Below the pieces are notes generated by a model that saw only the letters and a program-made list of their open reading frames with translations, was not told the origin of the DNA and did not search any database. The position numbers and the translations under genes were made by a program. This document shows, one piece after another, positions 12,425 to 15,784 of a stretch of 15,784 nt of DNA. Each line of letters opens with the position of its first letter. Positions within the stretch are counted from its first letter, which is position 1. The DNA lies in assembly GCA_944385305.1 (NCBI GenBank), contig CALWWS010000085.1, positions 1 through 15,784 of the forward strand, in the 5' to 3' direction. The stretch comes from an uncultured Oscillospiraceae bacterium (lineage in GTDB: Bacteria > Bacillota > Clostridia > Oscillospirales > Oscillospiraceae).

Positions 12425-13510
12425 ATGGGAGATCAGCGGGTATATAATTTTTCTGCCGGTCCGTCCATGCTGCCGCTGGAGGTGCTGGAGCGGGCAGGAG
12501 CCGAGATTACCAATTACCAGGGCAGTGGTATGTCTGTCATGGAGATGAGCCACCGCTCTAAGGTGTTTCAGAAGATTTTTGACGATACCCGGGACAAGCT
12601 CTGCCGCGCTCTGTCTGTGCCCGAGGGGTACAAGGTGCTTTTCCTCCAGGGGGGCGCCTCCAGCCAGTTCTCTATGGTGCCTCTGAACCTTATTGGAAAG
12701 ACCCGCCGGGCGGACTACGCCGTCACCGGTAACTTTGCCCAGATCGCCTATGAGGAGGCCAAGAAGTACGGCCAGATCAGCCTGGCCGCCTCCAGTGCGG
12801 ACAGGAACCACACCTATATTCCCGGACAGGAGCAGCTCAAGCTGGATCCCCAGGCCTCCTATTTCTACTACTGCGCCAACAACACCATCTACGGTACTGA
12901 GTGGCAGTACATTCCCCAGACCGGGGATGTGCCTATTGTGTGCGATATGTCCTCCGACATTCTCTCCCGGCCGGTGGATGTGAGCCGCTACGGCATCATC
13001 TTTGCCGGCGCCCAGAAGAACATGGCTCCCGCCGGACTGACAGTAGTGATCATCCGGGAGGATCTGGCGGGCGGGCAGCTGCCCTTTACCCCCCTGATGA
13101 TGGACTACAAGATCATGATCGACAAGGACTCCATGTACAACACCCCGCCCTGCTGGTGCATCTACATCCTGGGCCTGGTGCTGGACTGGCTGGAGGAGCA
13201 GGGGGGCGTGGCCGGCATGGAGGCCATCAAGCACAAGAAGGCCCAGATGCTTTATGACGTGATTGACAGCTCCCGCCTGTTTACCTGCGCGGTGGAGCCC
13301 GGCTCCCGCTCGGACATGAACGTGGTATTCCGCACTGGGAATGACGAGCTGGACGCCAAGTTTGTGGCCGAGAGCACTGCCGCCGGCTTTACCAACCTGA
13401 AGGGCCACCGCAAGGTGGGCGGTATGCGCGCCTCGATTTATAACGCTATGCCCATGGAGGGCGTGGAGAAGCTGTGCGACTTCATCCAGGCCTTCGACAA
13501 GGCCAACTGA
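12425..13510 (+). CDS. serC: phosphoserine aminotransferase
   Basis: This 361-residue PLP enzyme of class V converts 3-phosphohydroxypyruvate and glutamate to 3-phosphoserine and 2-oxoglutarate, the second step of serine synthesis. Landmarks are NFSAGPSMLP (8-17), SHRSK (42-46), GGASSQF (76-82), the PLP-contacting aspartate D174 (CDMSSD) and the PLP lysine K198 in GAQKNMAPAG. The C-terminus carries the conserved KGHRKVGGMRASIYNAMP. Length matches the usual 360 residues. GGAGGAGG lies nine bases before the ATG. It is followed 22 bases later by serA, so the two form one operon. No phosphoserine phosphatase is in the window. Confidence 0.97.
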   Translation: MGDQRVYNFSAGPSMLPLEVLERAGAEITNYQGSGMSVMEMSHRSKVFQKIFDDTRDKLCRALSVPEGYKVLFLQGGASSQFSMVPLNLIGKTRRADYAVTGNFAQIAYEEAKKYGQISLAASSADRNHTYIPGQEQLKLDPQASYFYYCANNTIYGTEWQYIPQTGDVPIVCDMSSDILSRPVDVSRYGIIFAGAQKNMAPAGLTVVIIREDLAGGQLPFTPLMMDYKIMIDKDSMYNTPPCWCIYILGLVLDWLEEQGGVAGMEAIKHKKAQMLYDVIDSSRLFTCAVEPGSRSDMNVVFRTGNDELDAKFVAESTAAGFTNLKGHRKVGGMRASIYNAMPMEGVEKLCDFIQAFDKAN

Positions 13511-13532
13511 ACAACGAACAGGAGGGACAACT

Positions 13533-14702
13533 ATGTTCCGAATCAAGACGCTGAATAAGATCTCACCCGCCGGCATCTCCGTGCTGGATCAGACCCGCTT
13601 TTCCATCAGCTCCGATGTGGAGAACGAGGACGGCATTCTGGTGCGCTCGGCGGATATGCATGAGTATGTCTTCCCCGAGGCCCTGCGGGCCATCGCCCGG
13701 GCGGGCGCGGGCACCAACAACATCCCCATTGACCGCTGCTCGGAGAACGGTATTGTGGTCTTCAACACCCCCGGCGCCAACGCCAACGCGGTGAAGGAGC
13801 TGGCCGTCTGCGCCCTGCTGCTGGCCAGCCGCAACGTGGTGGGCGGCGTGCAGTGGGTACGGGAGCAGGCCGGCGGCGGCGCCGACGTGGAGGCTGTGGT
13901 GGAGAAGGGCAAGAGCCAGTTTGTGGGCCCTGAACTCTCCGGCAAGATGCTGGGCGTGATTGGCCTGGGCGCCATCGGCGTGCAGGTGGCCAACATCGCC
14001 ACCAAGCTGGGCATGACCGTGTTCGGCTACGACCCCTTCCTGTCGGTGGACGCGGCCCTCTCCCTCTCCCGGCTGGTGCACCGGGCCATGGATCTGGAAA
14101 CCATCTATAAAAACTGCGACTACATCACCCTCCACGTCCCCCAGACGGCGGAGACCAAGGGGATGATCAACACTGACTCCATCAACATGATGAAGGGCCA
14201 CGTGCGCATCATCAACCTGGCCCGGGGCGGGCTGGTGAACGACGACGACATGCTCCTGGCCCTGGACTCCGGCCGGGTGGCCGCCTATGTCACCGATTTC
14301 CCCAACAACAAGATCATCCAGGGCAAGAATGTGGTGACCATCCCCCACCTGGGTGCCTCCACCCCGGAGAGCGAAGAGAACTGCGCGGTGATGGCCGCCC
14401 AGCAGCTGCGGGATTACCTGGAAAACGGCAACATCAAAAACTCGGTGAATCTGCCCACCCTGGTGCAGGAGTGGAGCGGTATCTCCCGGCTGTGCGTCAT
14501 TCACCGCAACGTGCCCGGTACCATCGCCAGCATCACCGGTGTGCTGTCCAAAGACGGGGTGAATGTGGAGAACATGACCAACAAGTCCAAGAAGGACTAC
14601 GCCTATACCGTGGTGGACATGGGCAGCCGCATCAGTGAGAGCGTGGTCAACGAGATCCGCGCCATTGACGGTGTGCTGCGGGTGCGGGTGCTCAACCACT
14701 GA
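13533..14702 (+). CDS. serA: D-3-phosphoglycerate dehydrogenase, short form with ACT domain
   Basis: This 389-residue enzyme oxidises 3-phosphoglycerate with NAD+ to start serine synthesis. The Rossmann motif is GLGAIG (144-149) with aspartate D167 (YDPF) after the second strand. Catalytic residues visible are R231 (ARGGLVND) and H272 (PHLGAST). The catalytic glutamate expected in a xxEP segment is not obvious: the region reads VTDFPNNKIIQGK, as I recall for the clostridial subfamily. A C-terminal ACT domain (about 318-389, starting SRLCVIHRNVPGTIASI) suggests feedback control by serine. GGAGGG lies six bases before the ATG. It is the last gene of serC-serA and ends 36 bases before a strong terminator. 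Confidence 0.94.
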   Translation: MFRIKTLNKISPAGISVLDQTRFSISSDVENEDGILVRSADMHEYVFPEALRAIARAGAGTNNIPIDRCSENGIVVFNTPGANANAVKELAVCALLLASRNVVGGVQWVREQAGGGADVEAVVEKGKSQFVGPELSGKMLGVIGLGAIGVQVANIATKLGMTVFGYDPFLSVDAALSLSRLVHRAMDLETIYKNCDYITLHVPQTAETKGMINTDSINMMKGHVRIINLARGGLVNDDDMLLALDSGRVAAYVTDFPNNKIIQGKNVVTIPHLGASTPESEENCAVMAAQQLRDYLENGNIKNSVNLPTLVQEWSGISRLCVIHRNVPGTIASITGVLSKDGVNVENMTNKSKKDYAYTVVDMGSRISESVVNEIRAIDGVLRVRVLNH

Positions 14703-14738
14703 TTAATTTATTCCCTGAGTCAATCAGAATAAAAACCG

Positions 14739-14773
14739 AACAGGCGCCGCCTCAATCCGAGGCGGCGCCTGTT
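14739..14773. terminator. bidirectional terminator between serA and the ABC-2 permease
   Basis: A perfect 15-bp stem (14739-14753 with 14759-14773; core CAGGCGCCGCCTC) closes on a 5-base loop. TTTTA follows on the + strand, and a run of five A at 14731-14735 gives a U-tract on the - strand. It can serve both convergent genes. Confidence 0.88.
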
Positions 14774-14785
14774 TTATGTTTGCCG

Positions 14786-15430
14786 TTAGAACTCCCGGCG
14801 AATGAATATGCCGCAGGAGATGTGGTAGGAGAGAAGCAGCACTGCCGACGTAATTGCGGCCAGCAGCAATATCAGAAGGGGAATGGGGAGGTAGAAAATG
14901 GAGGTAATATTAATACCTGAGAGGTTAAAAATTCCCATACCGATGGCAAAGGCGGCAAAGACCGCACCGAATATCGCCGACATGACAATGCGGCTTTTCT
15001 GGGTGCCGTATCGAAACAGAATGGGGTAGAGTATGGCGTTAAGAATCAGACCCAGAATGGCACATGTTGCACAGGCGAGCAGCAATCCGCTCAGGCTATC
15101 CTTTCCTGCACGTCCGGTGAGGGCGGCAAGCAGAACGATTATCACGGAGAGGATAAAGGCAGCGGCACACACTACCAGCAAAAACAGGTACTTGGCCTGT
15201 ACAATTCCCCGGCGGCCCACCGGCAGAGCAACGGCAAACCGATCCCAGCGGGCCAGTTCGTCGGCGGAGAAGGAGGACAGGGGAAGCACAAAAAGCATGA
15301 CTGACAGGATAGTGGTAAAAAAGGAGGGATTACCCCAAAAGGCAAATATGGCGTACAGCGCCAACAGCATCGCATAAGTCTTCCAGTAGCTTTTCAGAAT
15401 CAGTAAATCCTTGCGCAGCAGTCCCATCAT
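14786..15430 (-). CDS. ABC-2 type transporter permease
   Basis: This 214-residue hydrophobic protein has about six membrane segments (roughly 17-33, 36-52, 79-102, 113-139, 148-170 and 178-200). The N-terminus GLLRKDLLILKSYW and the loop DELARWDRFAVALPVGRR followed by IVQAKY are typical of the small ABC-2 permeases of Firmicutes that pair with a GntR-controlled ATPase. It should form the channel of an exporter of unknown substrate (lipids, peptides or antimicrobials are common for the group). The start at 15430 overlaps the ATPase TGA by four bases (ATGA). A purine-rich GAGGGGGG lies upstream. A further in-frame extension upstream was rejected because it would lie inside the ATPase gene. Confidence 0.85.
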   Translation of the reverse strand: MMGLLRKDLLILKSYWKTYAMLLALYAIFAFWGNPSFFTTILSVMLFVLPLSSFSADELARWDRFAVALPVGRRGIVQAKYLFLLVVCAAAFILSVIIVLLAALTGRAGKDSLSGLLLACATCAILGLILNAILYPILFRYGTQKSRIVMSAIFGAVFAAFAIGMGIFNLSGINITSIFYLPIPLLILLLAAITSAVLLLSYHISCGIFIRREF

Positions 15431-15784
15431 TGTACGTCCCCCCTCACGGTATAGACCATAATCTCTTCCAGCGTCACCGGATCCACCGGCAGGTCGGGAT
15501 AGCGCCGCCGGAAGGCCTGCCGATCCCGCACCAGGGCCTCGCACCCGAATTGGGTGCGCCGCACGCCCTGCAAAAGGGCGCCGTCCACCTGCTCCAGCTG
15601 GGCCGCCGTACAGGCCAGGCGGCCGTACCGTGAGAGGAGCACGTCCTTCTCCTCGGACAGCAGCAGCTCTCCCCGGTGGAGATAGGCGATGTAGTCCGCC
15701 GCCTTCTCCAGGTCGCTGGTGATGTGGCTGGAGAGGAGTACGGCGTGGGCTTCGTCCTGGATAAAGGCCAGCAGCTCCTCCAGA
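15427..15784 (-). CDS. ABC transporter ATP-binding protein, C-terminal part (window edge)
   Basis: This is the last 118 codons or so of an ATPase whose start lies beyond the right edge. The visible portion starts LEELLAFIQDE, then the switch (H-loop) region AVLLSSHITSDLEKAADYIA and YLHRGELLLSEEKDVL, followed by a C-terminal domain of about 70 residues ending YTVRGDVQ. SSHITSDLEK is characteristic of ATPases of the ABC-2 exporter class in Firmicutes. Walker A, the signature and Walker B lie outside the window. It is translationally coupled to the permease through an ATGA overlap, so the two make one transporter. The substrate is not known. Confidence 0.88.
   Translation of the reverse strand, partial: LEELLAFIQDEAHAVLLSSHITSDLEKAADYIAYLHRGELLLSEEKDVLLSRYGRLACTAAQLEQVDGALLQGVRRTQFGCEALVRDRQAFRRRYPDLPVDPVTLEEIMVYTVRGDVQ

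Noticed and set aside
12392..13576. Long frame antisense to serC, and another at 13563-14699 antisense to serA
   Set aside because: Low-complexity H/G/V-rich shadows of clear serine-biosynthesis genes.
1..15784. CRISPR arrays, tRNA or rRNA genes, insertion sequences, attachment sites
   Set aside because: No regularly spaced repeats, no cloverleaf or rRNA-like sequence, and no transposase, integrase or flanking terminal repeats were seen on either strand.

Overview
The window reads as a high-GC, low-AT-tract Firmicute of the Clostridia. Intergenic promoters are of the sigma-A type, ribosome binding sites are strong and purine-rich, and an L-box lysine riboswitch and a clostridial electron-bifurcating hydrogenase locus are present. 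I would guess a gut Oscillospiraceae member (Flavonifractor/Lawsonibacter/Intestinimonas-like); that is inference from gene content and base composition, not from any search.

Layout from left to right. (1) Positions 1-447 hold the 3' part of an HxlR-type regulator on the + strand, with a bidirectional terminator at 383-416. (2) Positions 425-3330 (- strand) hold a three-gene polar amino-acid ABC importer (binding lipoprotein, permease, ATPase). It is preceded by a clear promoter and a complete lysine riboswitch with resolvable antiterminator and terminator, so this is very probably a lysine importer. (3) Positions 3429-8431 (- strand) hold hydC-hydE-hydD-hydB-hydA, the gene order known for the electron-bifurcating [FeFe] hydrogenase of acetogens and related clostridia. 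It has its own promoter region at 8432-8860 with a near-perfect Rex-type operator. (4) Positions 8911-12164 (- strand) hold a five-gene module: DRTGG-domain protein, anti-sigma-type GHKL ATPase, sensory-type (HydS-like) [FeFe] hydrogenase, second DRTGG-domain protein, and PHP-domain phosphoesterase. It has a promoter at 12222-12250 and a terminator at 8856-8892. (5) Positions 12425-14702 (+ strand) hold serC-serA for serine biosynthesis, transcribed divergently from the sensory module and closed by a bidirectional terminator. (6) Positions 14786-15784 (- strand) hold an ABC-2 type permease and the C-terminal end of its ATPase, cut by the window edge.

The most interesting part is regions 3 and 4 together. 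A catalytic bifurcating hydrogenase operon lies directly downstream of a predicted H2/redox sensing cassette in which all four H-cluster cysteines survive but proton-relay and active-site residues are replaced. The cassette also carries a kinase-like ATPase, a possible phosphatase (PHP) and two DRTGG domains. A working hypothesis is that the sensor hydrogenase feeds a phospho-switch that controls hydrogenase expression or activity. Gene context suggests this; nothing in the sequence proves it.
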